Part shown: positions 52,505 to 61,776 of the stretch, one piece after another
Numbering within the stretch: position 1 is the first letter of the stretch
Layout of the letters: each line of letters begins with the position of its first letter
DNA from: Suilimivivens aceti
Lineage (GTDB): Bacteria; Bacillota; Clostridia; Lachnospirales; Lachnospiraceae
DNA: 64,000 bases
NCBI RefSeq assembly: GCF_025567405.1
Contig: NZ_JAOQKJ010000007.1
Span: 1 to 64,000, forward strand
Direction of reading: 5' to 3'
Position numbers and translations under genes: made by a program
Notes under the pieces: model-generated
What the model was told of the DNA's origin: nothing
The model's input: only the letters and a program-made list of their open reading frames with translations
Databases searched by the model: none

Positions 52505-53227
52505 ATGGCTTTTACACTGGTGATCAACAGTAAAGGATTGTTTGGAAAAGTAAAAAGCATCCAGATGGCTGAGCTGTTAAAAAACTGCGGACTGAAATAT
52601 GGAAGTAATAATGAATTCTATATCCTTGAGGATGATAAAATGAATCAGAATACGGCTGTGCTGTACAATGCAAAGCGCACAGGACGAGGTATCTTTTTTG
52701 ATGGAAGCAGGATTGCTGACGGACAGGTTACGATCAGCTATAACATTCCGACAACCAAAACAGAGATCCATGACTTCATACAGGTGGCAAGGGAGATAGA
52801 GAGGCAGTTTAAGAAGGCTTCTTTCTATTGTACAGAAGAGAAAAGAAATTATACGATTGATGAGCTTGAAAATAAGGAAGAAGCTATGGCAGCATTCAGC
52901 CTGGAAAGCCTGCACCGCTTCTGCAATGATCAGGAGATGAAGCAGTGCATTTTGACACTTGCCCTCTATCCATGGTTCATGGAGCCTGAAAAACGGGAAT
53001 ATTATAAGACCTGTCCGGATCTCGATGATTTTGAAGAGACGATTCATGAGCTGCAGGCAGGGGATTTTTACTATGCGAAGCCTTCCCTGATGAAAAATAA
53101 AAATGATGGCAAGGTTCTGGCAGTTTATACGCTGACAGATGAATGCGCAAGTATTTTCCCGATGGATGCGAAAGCGTTCCTGAATCTGGATGGCATTCAG
53201 GTGGATGAGATACTTATAATGAGCTGA
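52505..53227 (+). CDS. Conserved hypothetical protein (DUF4299-like)
   Basis: A 240-residue soluble protein starting MAFTLVINSKGLFGKVKSIQM. Features: FYILEDDKM, ISYNIPTTKTEIHDFIQVAREIERQFKKASFYC and MKQCILTLALYPWFMEPEKREYY. Resembles DUF4299, an uncharacterised firmicute family; recognition is tentative. SD GAGGGGGACAGGAA. Its 3' end overlaps the truncated phosphatase frame below. Confidence 0.65.
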   Translation: MAFTLVINSKGLFGKVKSIQMAELLKNCGLKYGSNNEFYILEDDKMNQNTAVLYNAKRTGRGIFFDGSRIADGQVTISYNIPTTKTEIHDFIQVAREIERQFKKASFYCTEEKRNYTIDELENKEEAMAAFSLESLHRFCNDQEMKQCILTLALYPWFMEPEKREYYKTCPDLDDFEETIHELQAGDFYYAKPSLMKNKNDGKVLAVYTLTDECASIFPMDAKAFLNLDGIQVDEILIMS

Positions 53228-53889
53228 CAAAATTAAATAGTATTCTTAATCAAATTCATCTCACCAGGTCAGATGAATTGATAGTTCTGGGAGATATTTT
53301 TGACAGGGGAGGAACTGAGGCAGACCCGGTAGGCGTATATTTTGCTTTATCAGGAATTCAGGGAAAGTGCAGCTGGATACGGGGCAATCATGATCAATGG
53401 CTTGCTGAATATATTCAGGAGTATTATGGCAGGCTTGGTAAGCGGCGAAAAAAGATGTACCCATATGCATATAATTCTTTTGAGCTGATAGCACAGAGAC
53501 TCACGGAAGTGGATATGCTGAATTTAGCCGATCTGATTTTGAATTTACCATTGCAGAAGGAATTAGATCTCAATGGAAAGAAGTATCTGTTTGCACATGC
53601 TATGACATCACCGGTGGGAGTGCCGGAGAAAAGTGAGTATTACCTGATGGGTACCTATGATCTGGAAGCTTTTTTCTTAGAAGGCATAGATGGTGTTATT
53701 TCCATGTGTGGGCATACACCGACAGATAATGTCATATGGAGAGATGGTACATACCTGGATGAATATAAAAACTCTGTTTGGCGTAATGAGAAGGAAAATG
53801 TATATTTATTAGATTGTGGCTGCGGATTTAAAAGTGGAAGACTGGCCTGTATCTGTTTAGAGAGTGGGCAGAGATATTATTCAGAGTAA
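53212..53889 (+). pseudogene. N-terminally truncated metallophosphoesterase (calcineurin-like)
   Basis: The frame opens right after a TGA and reads DTYNELTKLNSILNQIHL ... ELIVLGDIFDRGG, WIRGNHDQWL, ..., MCGHTPTDNV and a GCGF end. These match serine/threonine-phosphatase-like calcineurin enzymes, but the N-terminal DxHG metal motif (usually in SDIHG) is lost where the frame meets the preceding gene's 3' end. Any translation must start at a weak TTG (53278). Lacking one metal ligand site it is likely inactive. Confidence 0.6.
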
Positions 53890-53924
53890 TCAGGTAATCC
53901 TGGAATAATTGTTGGAGAATGATC

Positions 53925-54764
53925 ATGGGAAGAAATGAAAATATAGCGATATTTAAAGATACAGAAAAGCTATGCAGAACAAATAGAAGAATTAAGGAGT
54001 CTCTGGAAAACTCCATTAAGCTGCAGAAGCTTATTTTAGAAGGGGATAAGATCAAAACACCAGAGCTTACCCTATATGATACGGAAGCCAGGGTTCTTGT
54101 TTCAAGGAAAAGAACATATGAGGCTGCAGGTCATTACAAAAATCAGAAGGTGGCTGTACATAATTTTGCGTCAGCATCCAATCCGGGTGGCGGAGTAATA
54201 AGCGGAGCAGGTGCTCAGGAGGAATGTCTCTGCAGATGTTCAAGCTTATATTTTTGCCTTAATACAGACGCAATGTGGAAAGGGTTTTATTATCCGCATA
54301 GAAATGCGCATAATCCAATACATAATGATGATATCATTTATATTCCTGCTGTAACTGTATTTAAAACGGATACGGCATTACCCAGACTTATGACGGAAAA
54401 TGACTGGTTTGATGTCGATGTTATAACATGTGCAGCACCAAATCTTCGATTAAGACCCACAAATAGGTATAATCCGTCTGATGAAGATGCAGTAAGGGTG
54501 AGGGATAAAGATCTGTTGTTATTACATGAAAAGAAGTTAAGAAGAATGCTCGATGTTGCTGTCATGGAGGGAACTGAAACTATAATACTTGGTGCTTTTG
54601 GATGTGGAGCCTTCTGTAATAATCCGGAGGTAGTTGCACTAGCCAATAAGAATGTGATAAAAGATTATTTACATGCGTTTAAGAACATAGAATATGCGGT
54701 TTATTGTAGTCCTGGGGATGATAGAAATTACAGGATTTTTGAAAGAGTTTTGAGACTGGTTTGA
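53925..54764 (+). CDS. Bacterial-type PARG-like protein (TIGR02452/DUF2263 family)
   Basis: A 279-residue protein. The poly(ADP-ribose) glycohydrolase-type signature GGGVISGAGAQEECLCR (about 82-98) is intact, with catalytic Glu pair QEE, and ILGAFGCGAFCNNPEVVA near the C-terminus. Such macrodomain-fold proteins hydrolyse ADP-ribose linkages. ATG 53925 has SD TTGGAGAA; ATG 53919 is alternative. Placed after a truncated phosphatase in a variable region. A defence or NAD-related role is inference. Confidence 0.85.
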   Translation: MGRNENIAIFKDTEKLCRTNRRIKESLENSIKLQKLILEGDKIKTPELTLYDTEARVLVSRKRTYEAAGHYKNQKVAVHNFASASNPGGGVISGAGAQEECLCRCSSLYFCLNTDAMWKGFYYPHRNAHNPIHNDDIIYIPAVTVFKTDTALPRLMTENDWFDVDVITCAAPNLRLRPTNRYNPSDEDAVRVRDKDLLLLHEKKLRRMLDVAVMEGTETIILGAFGCGAFCNNPEVVALANKNVIKDYLHAFKNIEYAVYCSPGDDRNYRIFERVLRLV

Positions 54765-54783
54765 CTTTAGGGGAGTGATACAT

Positions 54784-54879
54784 GTGGGGAAGATAATAAA
54801 CGTTCAGGCAGGCAACGATCTGGATATGTTTCAGATATTTAAAAGCTTCGTTCATCAGACAGAGAAGAATGAATTATGA
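54784..54879 (+). CDS. Possible 31-residue peptide
   Basis: GTG at 54784 with SD AGGGGAG at 8 nt; reads M(V)GKIINVQAGNDLDMFQIF then a charged tail ending KNEL. Too short to identify; it may be a remnant of a lost gene. Confidence 0.25.
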   Translation: MGKIINVQAGNDLDMFQIFKSFVHQTEKNEL

Positions 54880-54986
54880 TAAAAGAAAAACTGAAGTTTT
54901 CAATCTGGTGGGATTGAAGAAAAGATTCGCAGCCTGATCCATCCCATCATTCGTCTCACGTATTCATCTCACCGTTAATTCATTTA

Positions 54987-55015
54987 TTGATATTAAATAT
55001 TGGATAAGTTATAAT
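54987..55015 (+). promoter_or_regulatory. Promoter of the NSS transporter
   Basis: TTGATA (54987-54992), a 17-bp spacer and TATAAT (55010-55015). Confidence 0.75.
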
Positions 55016-55029
55016 AGAGATCATAACTT

Positions 55030-56391
55030 ATGGAGAAATTGAGAAGAATGGAAAAAAGAGAAAGACTGGGAAGCAGACTGGGATTTATCATGCTTTCAGC
55101 AGGATGTGCGATCGGTTGTGGAAATGTGTGGAAATTTCCGTGGATGTGTGGACAGAATGGCGGCGGCAGCTTTGTGCTGATTTATATATTGTGCCTGCTG
55201 GTACTTGGTCTGCCAACGATGATCATGGAGCTTACCGTAGGGCGTGCGGCGCAGACGAGTCCGCTATATATGTATGAAAAGCTGGCGCGTTCTGGAAAGA
55301 AGAAAAAATGGAAGGCCTGCGGGATACTCTGTCTGATAGGAAATATCGCACTGATCGCCTTTTATTCTGTAGTGACGGGATGGATCATTTACTATTTTGT
55401 AAAGTTTCTGACAGGACAGAACAGGGAATTTGGCTTTGAAGCAATGATTGCAGATCCTGCAGTAAATGTAGTATATCTGCTTGTGACAGTGGTGATCGCC
55501 TATGTGATCCTGAGCTTTCACCTGCAGGGCGGACTTGAGAGGATCACCAAGTATATGATGCTGGCGCTGATCGTGCTGATGCTGGTACTGGCAGTGCACA
55601 GTCTGATGCTGAAAGGAGCGGCAGAAGGACTTTCCTTTTATCTGGTTCCTGATTTTTCAAGGATTACAGGAGCTACGGTGGTAAGTGCCATGAATCAGGC
55701 GTTCTTTACACTGTCAGCCGGTATGGGAGGCATGGCGATCTTTGGAAGCTATCTGGAGAAAGACAGATCACTGATGGGGGAATCGATCAATATTATTGCA
55801 CTGGATACGCTCGTGGCAGTCATTGCCGGTGTGATCATGTTCCCTGCATGCTATACCTATGGACTTGAAGTCAATGCCGGACCAAGTCTTCTGTTTGATA
55901 CGATGGCAAGTGTGTTTAACAACATGAGCGGCGGCAGATGGTGGGGAACGCTGTTCTTCCTGTTTATGGTATTTGCTGCCATGTCAACGGTGCTTGGGGT
56001 ATGTGAAAATATCCTGGCTATGATCCGGGAGCTGACCGGCTGGTCCAGACCAAAAGGATGCCTTGTGTGTGGTATAGGTACTTTTCTGATCGCGTTGACA
56101 ACAGCGCTTGGTTACAGTGTATTCCGGTTCCAGCCCTTTGCTGAAGGAACAGCCTGGCTGGATTTCTGGGATTTTATCGTATCGACCAATGTGATGCCGA
56201 TCGGAGCACTCATTCTGGCATTGTTCTGCAGCAATAAGCTTGGCTGGGGCTGGGAAAATTTCTTAAGCGAGGCCAATGCAGGAGAGGGAATGAAGGTAAA
56301 GGGCTGGATGAAGCCTGTTTTCCGATACTTTGTTCCTGTCGTGATCCTGTTTATCTATATTTATGGAATGATCAACTTCCAGTGGAAATAG
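55030..56391 (+). CDS. Neurotransmitter:sodium symporter family transporter (SNF)
   Basis: Na+-coupled amino-acid or amine uptake protein of 453 residues with about 11-12 TM segments, close to LeuT length. TM1 has the unwound motif GCAIGCGNVWKFPW, followed by GGGSFVLIYILCLLVLGLP. ATG 55030 sits only about 8 nt from the predicted transcription start and has no SD; ATG 55048 is a possible alternative with GGAG further upstream. Substrate unknown. Confidence 0.9.
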   Translation: MEKLRRMEKRERLGSRLGFIMLSAGCAIGCGNVWKFPWMCGQNGGGSFVLIYILCLLVLGLPTMIMELTVGRAAQTSPLYMYEKLARSGKKKKWKACGILCLIGNIALIAFYSVVTGWIIYYFVKFLTGQNREFGFEAMIADPAVNVVYLLVTVVIAYVILSFHLQGGLERITKYMMLALIVLMLVLAVHSLMLKGAAEGLSFYLVPDFSRITGATVVSAMNQAFFTLSAGMGGMAIFGSYLEKDRSLMGESINIIALDTLVAVIAGVIMFPACYTYGLEVNAGPSLLFDTMASVFNNMSGGRWWGTLFFLFMVFAAMSTVLGVCENILAMIRELTGWSRPKGCLVCGIGTFLIALTTALGYSVFRFQPFAEGTAWLDFWDFIVSTNVMPIGALILALFCSNKLGWGWENFLSEANAGEGMKVKGWMKPVFRYFVPVVILFIYIYGMINFQWK

Positions 56392-56400
56392 CGGGAGCGG

Positions 56401-57264
56401 CTATTCTACACAGGCAAAGATATATTTCAGATATTTCCTGCCGGCATGCGGATCCAGAACATTAACGATGCTGAGGCTGTAAATATCGGTGCAAAGGTGT
56501 TTCCGTTGCTGTTTTGTGAGGGTGGCGATGTCTGCATAGGTTTTGCAGATGTCGCCATCGTTTTCTGTACAGACGGAAACAATGGCATTCCTGGAGGGCA
56601 GAGGAAACAGATCATGGTCTGCTTCAGCCTGTGGTGAGTCCTTACCAATCCGGGCAATGCTGAATATATTGTTGTAGACATAACAGCTGTTCAGAAAATC
56701 AGAGGAGCCAATAGAGGCGCCTATGGGAAAGGGCTGGATAGCAGATGCTGTACAGGACTCCAGGTGACGCTGGATATCGGAGGCAATTTCTCCTGAGGAG
56801 GTAGCCGGTGTGGACAGTACCGGAGTCAGCTTCAGGAAGATATCCTCAGGAAAGGTGTAAAGGATGGGATGACCGATATCGTTGACCCGCATCTGCTTCA
56901 GGATCTTTCTGGTATTGGAGATCAGGCTGAGCTTCTGATCGATCTGCAGCTTCAGCTGAAGAAGGGAATCGTACTGCTGGTCAACAAATTCGTCAAAGCG
57001 GATTTCCTCGCCGCTTAGCAGATAGGTACGGATATCGGCAGCAGAGCAGTCAAGGCTGCGGAAGGTTTTGATGAAGTAATAGGAGCTTAACTGGGAATAG
57101 CTGTAATAGTGATATCCATTTTCCTTGTTTTTATAAGGAACAAGAATTCCCTGCTTTTCATAATAGCGCAGGGTATCTCTGGTAGTCTGGCACATGCGTG
57201 CAAATTCTCCGGCAGTGATGCAGTATTCGCTGTGGGAGTTTGTGGAAGGTATATCTGATGTCAT
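56401..57264 (-). CDS. MerR-family transcriptional regulator with effector domain
   Basis: A 287-residue regulator. The N-terminal MerR HTH reads YCITAGEFARMCQTTRDTLRYYEKQGILVPYKNKENGYHYYSYSQL (about 13-60), a dimer helix with LKLQIDQKLSLI, then a GyrI-like effector domain. It is divergent from the ADH/ALDH operon, whose promoter has the long MerR spacer, so it most likely controls that operon. Confidence 0.88.
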   Translation of the reverse strand: MTSDIPSTNSHSEYCITAGEFARMCQTTRDTLRYYEKQGILVPYKNKENGYHYYSYSQLSSYYFIKTFRSLDCSAADIRTYLLSGEEIRFDEFVDQQYDSLLQLKLQIDQKLSLISNTRKILKQMRVNDIGHPILYTFPEDIFLKLTPVLSTPATSSGEIASDIQRHLESCTASAIQPFPIGASIGSSDFLNSCYVYNNIFSIARIGKDSPQAEADHDLFPLPSRNAIVSVCTENDGDICKTYADIATLTKQQRKHLCTDIYSLSIVNVLDPHAGRKYLKYIFACVE

Positions 57265-57313
57265 AATAAAGAAATCTCACTTTCTGTAAAATTCTGTACT
57301 GAAAGGCAGCGGC

Positions 57314-57344
57314 TTGACATGGGGGTTACACCCAGGTTTATTCT
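57314..57344 (+). promoter_or_regulatory. MerR-type promoter (19-bp spacer) of the ADH/ALDH operon
   Basis: TTGACA (57314-57319), a 19-bp spacer and TATTCT (57339-57344). The spacer contains the GGGGGTTACACCC dyad-like stretch. The long spacer is the hallmark of promoters activated by DNA distortion by MerR proteins. Confidence 0.65.
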
Positions 57345-57388
57345 AGCACAGAAAGATAAGAAGTGACAGAATTCCAGGGAGGTTTCTT

Positions 57389-58636
57389 ATGAATATTTTA
57401 AAAAAGATGTACTGCAGGATTTTTCAGAAATGTTTCCATGTGGCAATTCCGCTGCTGCCATACAGGGAGCCGGAGCTGATCCGGGGATTTGCTGGTGTAC
57501 CAGGGGTGCTGGCAGAAAAGAAAATCAGCCGTGTCATGTTGGTGACAGATCCGGGGGTATATGGCCTAGGACTGACAGAGCCGCTGGAAGATCTTCTGAA
57601 GGCAGCAGGTATTTTTGTAAGTGTGTATAAGGATACGGTAGCCAATCCGACTTCTGCCAATGTAGAGGAAGCCCGCAGACAGTATCTGCAGGATCAGTGT
57701 CAGGGACTTATTGCCTTTGGCGGAGGGTCTTCCATGGACTGTGCCAAGGGAATTGGGGCAAGGCTTGCAAGACCAGGAAAGTCACTGGCAAAGATGGAAG
57801 GGATCCTGAAGGTGATGCGAAGGCTTCCACTTCTGATCGCCATTCCCACAACTGCAGGTACAGGCAGTGAAACAACACTGGCAGCAGTGATCACGGACGC
57901 AGACACCCACCACAAATATGCGATCAATGACTTTTTCCTGATCCCTGATTATGCAGTGCTGGAGCCGGAGATTACAGCGGGACTGCCACCGCAGCTTACA
58001 GCAACGACCGGAATGGATGCACTGACACATGCGGTGGAAGCCTATATTGGACGTTCAACCACCAGACAGACAAGGGATGCTGCCGTACTTGCCATCTGTC
58101 TTATTTTTGAGAATCTGGAAAGGGCTTACAGGGACGGAAAGGATCTGGATGCCAGAGCCTGTATGCTGAAGGCCTCCTATCTTGCAGGAACGGCCTTTAC
58201 CAAGAGCTATGTTGGCTATGTACATGCGGTAGCGCACAGCCTTGGCGGGCGCTATGGAATTGCCCATGGACTGGCAAATGCGGTGCTGCTGCCCATCGTC
58301 CTTCGGGAGTATGGAGCAAGCGTATATGGAAAGCTGGCAAGACTGGCAAGGCTTACAGGCATCTCATCTGCAGCATCTGACAAAGAGGCTGCGGAAAGCT
58401 TTATTGAGCACATCCAGAAGATGAATGATGACATGAAGATCCCGGGAACACTGCAGGGAATCAGAAAAGAAGACATTCCCATGCTGGCGGCTTATGCGGA
58501 CCATGAGGCCAATCCCCTTTATCCGGTGCCGGTATTGTGGAATGCCAGTGAGCTTGAACGGATTTATCATCTTGTACAGGAGGAACAGAAGCGTGACAGA
58601 ACAGGAAATCAGACAGATTCTGGAAAAGCAGCATAG
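57389..58636 (+). CDS. Iron-containing alcohol dehydrogenase
   Basis: NAD(P)-dependent, metal-containing group III ADH of 415 residues. The coenzyme motif FGGGSSMDCAKGIGA is at about 109-124; metal ligands are in GMDALTHAVEAYIG and HAVAHSLGGRYGIAHGLANA (HxxxH-type). An N-terminal basic extension of about 20 residues precedes the usual start. The ALDH gene overlaps its end by 44 nt, so the two act in sequence on an aldehyde/alcohol pair. Confidence 0.92.
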   Translation: MNILKKMYCRIFQKCFHVAIPLLPYREPELIRGFAGVPGVLAEKKISRVMLVTDPGVYGLGLTEPLEDLLKAAGIFVSVYKDTVANPTSANVEEARRQYLQDQCQGLIAFGGGSSMDCAKGIGARLARPGKSLAKMEGILKVMRRLPLLIAIPTTAGTGSETTLAAVITDADTHHKYAINDFFLIPDYAVLEPEITAGLPPQLTATTGMDALTHAVEAYIGRSTTRQTRDAAVLAICLIFENLERAYRDGKDLDARACMLKASYLAGTAFTKSYVGYVHAVAHSLGGRYGIAHGLANAVLLPIVLREYGASVYGKLARLARLTGISSAASDKEAAESFIEHIQKMNDDMKIPGTLQGIRKEDIPMLAAYADHEANPLYPVPVLWNASELERIYHLVQEEQKRDRTGNQTDSGKAA

Positions 58637-59972
58637 GCTTTTCCAGGAAGGAGCAACATTGCCGGTTTCTTTCCGGCTTTCCCAGCTTCAGAAGCTGAAG
58701 GATGGAATCCGGCGTTATGAGGAAAAGCTGGATCAGGCGCTTGAGGCAGATCTTGGCAAGAGCCGTATGGAAAGCTATATGTGTGAGATAGGCCTGACGC
58801 TGTCTGAACTGACATGGATGCAGAAGCATCTGAGGAGCCTCGTGAGGGAAAAAAGAGTGGCAACACCTCTTGCGCAGCTTGCAGCAAGGAGCTTCCGGTC
58901 ACCTTCGCCTTATGGTACGGTGTTGATCATGAGCCCTTGGAACTATCCTGTGCTGCTTACACTGGGGCCGCTGATCGACGCCATTGCGGCAGGGAATACA
59001 GTGGTCATAAAGCCAAGTGCTTATGCGGAGCATACCAGTGCAGTGCTTAAAGAAATGCTGAAGGAGTGCTTTCCATCGGAGTATGTAGCGGTGGTGACAG
59101 GAGGAAGGGCAGAAAATAAGGCACTGCTGGAGCAGCGGTTTGATAAGATCTTTTTCACGGGAGGTAAGACGGTAGGTCGTGAGGTGCTCCGTCATGCAGC
59201 AGAATATCTGACACCGGTGACATTGGAGCTTGGAGGGAAAAGCCCCTGTATCGTTGACAAAAGTGCGAAAATTCCGCTTGCGGCGAAGCGGATCGTGTTT
59301 GGTAAATATCTGAACTGTGGGCAGACCTGTGTGGCACCTGACTATATTTTGTGCGACCGGACGGTTTATGCTGAACTGATTTTAGCACTGCAAAAGGAGA
59401 TTACAACACAGTTTGGGGAGGATCCCCTGAAAAATCCAGATTACGGAAAGATCATTAACCGGAAGCATTATGACCGGATCATGGGACTGATCGATCCTGA
59501 TAAGGTGGTATGTGGGGGCTGTGGTGACGGACAGAGTCTCCGGATAGCGCCAACGATCATGAAAAATGTGACTTTCAGTGATACAGTGATGGGGGAAGAG
59601 ATATTCGGACCGGTTCTGCCTATCTTGACCTATGATACGCTGGAGGAAGCAATCGACATTGTGGAAGAACATCCACATCCATTAGCGCTGTATCTATTCA
59701 GTGAGGATAAAGGGGCACAGAAAAAGGTTCTGGAGCTGTGCCATTTTGGCGGTGGCTGTATTAATGACACGATCATACATCTGGCTACCAGTGCCATGCC
59801 CTTTGGAGGAGTTGGTGAAAGCGGTATGGGCGGCTATCATGGAAAGACCGGGTTTGAGACCTTCAGCCATTTTCGCAGTATCGTGGACAAAAAGACATGG
59901 ATGGATCTGCCAATCCGGTATCAGAGGTACAGCAGGATGAAGGAAAGGCTGCTGCGGGTGTTTCTCAGATAA
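58593..59972 (+). CDS. Aldehyde dehydrogenase (ALDH3-like)
   Basis: NAD(P)-dependent oxidation of aldehydes; 459 residues, the usual length of class 3 enzymes. Catalytic Cys is in GKYLNCGQTCVAPDYI, general-base Glu in VTLELGGKSPC, NAD motif FFTGGKTVGREVL, and SPWNYPVLLTLGPLIDAIAAGN typical of ALDH3. The start is GTG 58593 after AGGAGG at 9 nt; upstream in-frame ATGs lie deep in the ADH gene. Together with the ADH it is probably a detoxification or fatty-aldehyde module under MerR control. Confidence 0.93.
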   Translation: MTEQEIRQILEKQHRLFQEGATLPVSFRLSQLQKLKDGIRRYEEKLDQALEADLGKSRMESYMCEIGLTLSELTWMQKHLRSLVREKRVATPLAQLAARSFRSPSPYGTVLIMSPWNYPVLLTLGPLIDAIAAGNTVVIKPSAYAEHTSAVLKEMLKECFPSEYVAVVTGGRAENKALLEQRFDKIFFTGGKTVGREVLRHAAEYLTPVTLELGGKSPCIVDKSAKIPLAAKRIVFGKYLNCGQTCVAPDYILCDRTVYAELILALQKEITTQFGEDPLKNPDYGKIINRKHYDRIMGLIDPDKVVCGGCGDGQSLRIAPTIMKNVTFSDTVMGEEIFGPVLPILTYDTLEEAIDIVEEHPHPLALYLFSEDKGAQKKVLELCHFGGGCINDTIIHLATSAMPFGGVGESGMGGYHGKTGFETFSHFRSIVDKKTWMDLPIRYQRYSRMKERLLRVFLR

Positions 59973-60150
59973 AGAAAAAGGTATTTATATTTCATGGTTG
60001 CGTAAGAGAAAATGAATGTTATACTATTGATATAGTGTATGGGATTTTAGAATTTGTTTGCTGTAGTTCCGGGTATCAGAGGTATGGGTATCTGGTAGGT
60101 TTTCTTTTGATGACGTGATGAGAACATGAAAAGAAAGCGGGGTATAAAGA

Positions 60151-60945
60151 TTGGAATTACAGGAAAAGGTAAGAAGAGTACAGGAATTCAGACTCATGGA
60201 TGATGTATTCTTCGAAGTATTTGCGAAGGATATTCCTGCATGTCAGGAAATCCTGAGAACGATTCTGGAAGATGATAGGCTGATCGTAGAAGAGGTGATC
60301 GTACAGAGCAGTGAGAGAAATCTGTATGGTCGCTCTGTCAGGCTGGATGCGCTTTGCACACTGGGAAATGGCAGCAAGTGCAATATTGAAGTGCAGAGAT
60401 CTGATCGTGACAACCACATGAAAAGGGCCAGATTTAATGCGTCTGTTATCACGACCAGATCAGCTGAACCGGGAGAAAGATTTCAGGATGTACTGGAGCT
60501 TTACATCGTGTACATTTCGGAGTTTGATTTTCTGGGAGGAGGTCTGACTACTTATCATGTGGATAAGACGATCCGTGAAAATGGAATGATTGTAGATGAT
60601 GGACTTCATGAGATTTTTGTGAATACAGTAATTAAGGATGGAAGCAGGATTTCAGATCTGATGTCCTGTTTTTCATCTAAGGATGTTAATACTGCGGAAT
60701 TTCCGGCAGTAACAAAAAGGTTCAGGGAGCTGAAAAGTGAAGGAGGTGCATCTGCTGTGTGTGAAGTTATGGAGAAATATCTGGAAGAAGCGAGAATAGA
60801 AGCAAGTGCTGAAGCAAAGAAATCAGAAAGAATTCAGGCGATTCGAAACATGATTGAACTGGAAGTTCCTAGGGAGAAAATCTTAAAAAAGTATTCTCTT
60901 GAAGAATACCAGGAGGCAGAGGCATCATTAGCAACAACACTATAA
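60151..60945 (+). CDS. PD-(D/E)XK nuclease family protein (Rpn/transposase-like PDDEXK_2)
   Basis: A 264-residue protein: FRLMDDVFFEVFAKD at the N-terminus, VRLDALCTLGNGSKCNIEVQRSDRDNHMKRARF with the catalytic D...ExQ-type core (Asp about 70, E-V-Q about 84), and a C-terminal helical region ending IRNMIELEVPREKILKKY. Typical of the Rpn/PDDEXK_2 group, frequent in Lachnospiraceae genomes and associated with mobility. Start is TTG 60151; no earlier ATG exists and the family normally begins just before VRRVQEFRLMDD. Confidence 0.85.
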   Translation: MELQEKVRRVQEFRLMDDVFFEVFAKDIPACQEILRTILEDDRLIVEEVIVQSSERNLYGRSVRLDALCTLGNGSKCNIEVQRSDRDNHMKRARFNASVITTRSAEPGERFQDVLELYIVYISEFDFLGGGLTTYHVDKTIRENGMIVDDGLHEIFVNTVIKDGSRISDLMSCFSSKDVNTAEFPAVTKRFRELKSEGGASAVCEVMEKYLEEARIEASAEAKKSERIQAIRNMIELEVPREKILKKYSLEEYQEAEASLATTL

Positions 60946-60965
60946 ACGGATATATATAATCCGAG

Positions 60966-60995
60966 AGACGCTTGTCAGTAGGCAGGCGTCTTTTT
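60966..60995 (+). terminator. Terminator after the PDDEXK gene
   Basis: The stem AGACGCTTG/CAGGCGTCT (60966-60974/60983-60991, one G-U) with an 8-nt loop is followed by TTTTC. Confidence 0.8.
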
Positions 60996-61094
60996 CGTCT
61001 GAGAAATAATAAAATGTATACATTAGGTTCAAAAAATTATATAATGACAATGCTACATATAATATGATAAAGAACTTATTACAGAGGATATATT

Positions 61095-61775
61095 ATGAAA
61101 GAAACAAAAACAAATTATAAAATTTTATTATGTACCTGTATAATAAATGTATTTATGGCTCTATCCTTAAACAATTTTGTTTCATCAGATGTATTTTTGC
61201 CAGCTTTATTTTTATATTTTATTTCAAATTTTATGACATTCTTTGAGAAATCATACAATTATAAGTTTATTGCATCCAAGTATGAAAAGTATGTGTCATA
61301 TACTTGCTGTATAGTATGTGGGGGGATATCATGTCTTTATACCGCTCATGCGCTTCAGATGGTTGAAATTGTTTTCTTTAAAGTAGAGGATAATTATAGA
61401 ATTTTACTTCAAGGAATGCCAAATACATTTTTTAGTTTTAAATCTGTAGATATTACAGGAATAATAATTATATGTATTTTATTTGTACCATTAGCCAGTG
61501 TATTGCTTTGTATTATCCCGTTTCTCCATGAACAAGGATTTTCTAAGCAGGACATAGAGAATATATTAAAAAAACATAAATGTATACTAGTAGAGAGTAT
61601 TGGCATTGCAGGAGTTGCCGGAGGGGGTGGCGTGATTTATTGTTATATTAAATCGGTAAATGAACATAGCATATATGGAGTTCCTCAATATTGGAAGTAT
61701 TTTACTGTATGCTTTATCGTTATATTCTTATTTTCATTATTTATAATAATAAAAAGATACAAAAGGGGGATATGA
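61095..61775 (+). CDS. Hypothetical polytopic membrane protein upstream of mrr
   Basis: A 226-residue AT-rich protein with about six TM segments (about 9-28, 34-52, 70-92, 118-140, 166-186, 203-222) and a basic C-terminal KRYKRGI. No known domain is recognised. It overlaps or abuts mrr (TGA-ATG spaced by 1 nt), so both are co-transcribed, suggesting a functional pair. Codon and base use are unlike the adjacent core genes. Confidence 0.75.
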   Translation: MKETKTNYKILLCTCIINVFMALSLNNFVSSDVFLPALFLYFISNFMTFFEKSYNYKFIASKYEKYVSYTCCIVCGGISCLYTAHALQMVEIVFFKVEDNYRILLQGMPNTFFSFKSVDITGIIIICILFVPLASVLLCIIPFLHEQGFSKQDIENILKKHKCILVESIGIAGVAGGGGVIYCYIKSVNEHSIYGVPQYWKYFTVCFIVIFLFSLFIIIKRYKRGI

Positions 61776-61776
61776 T

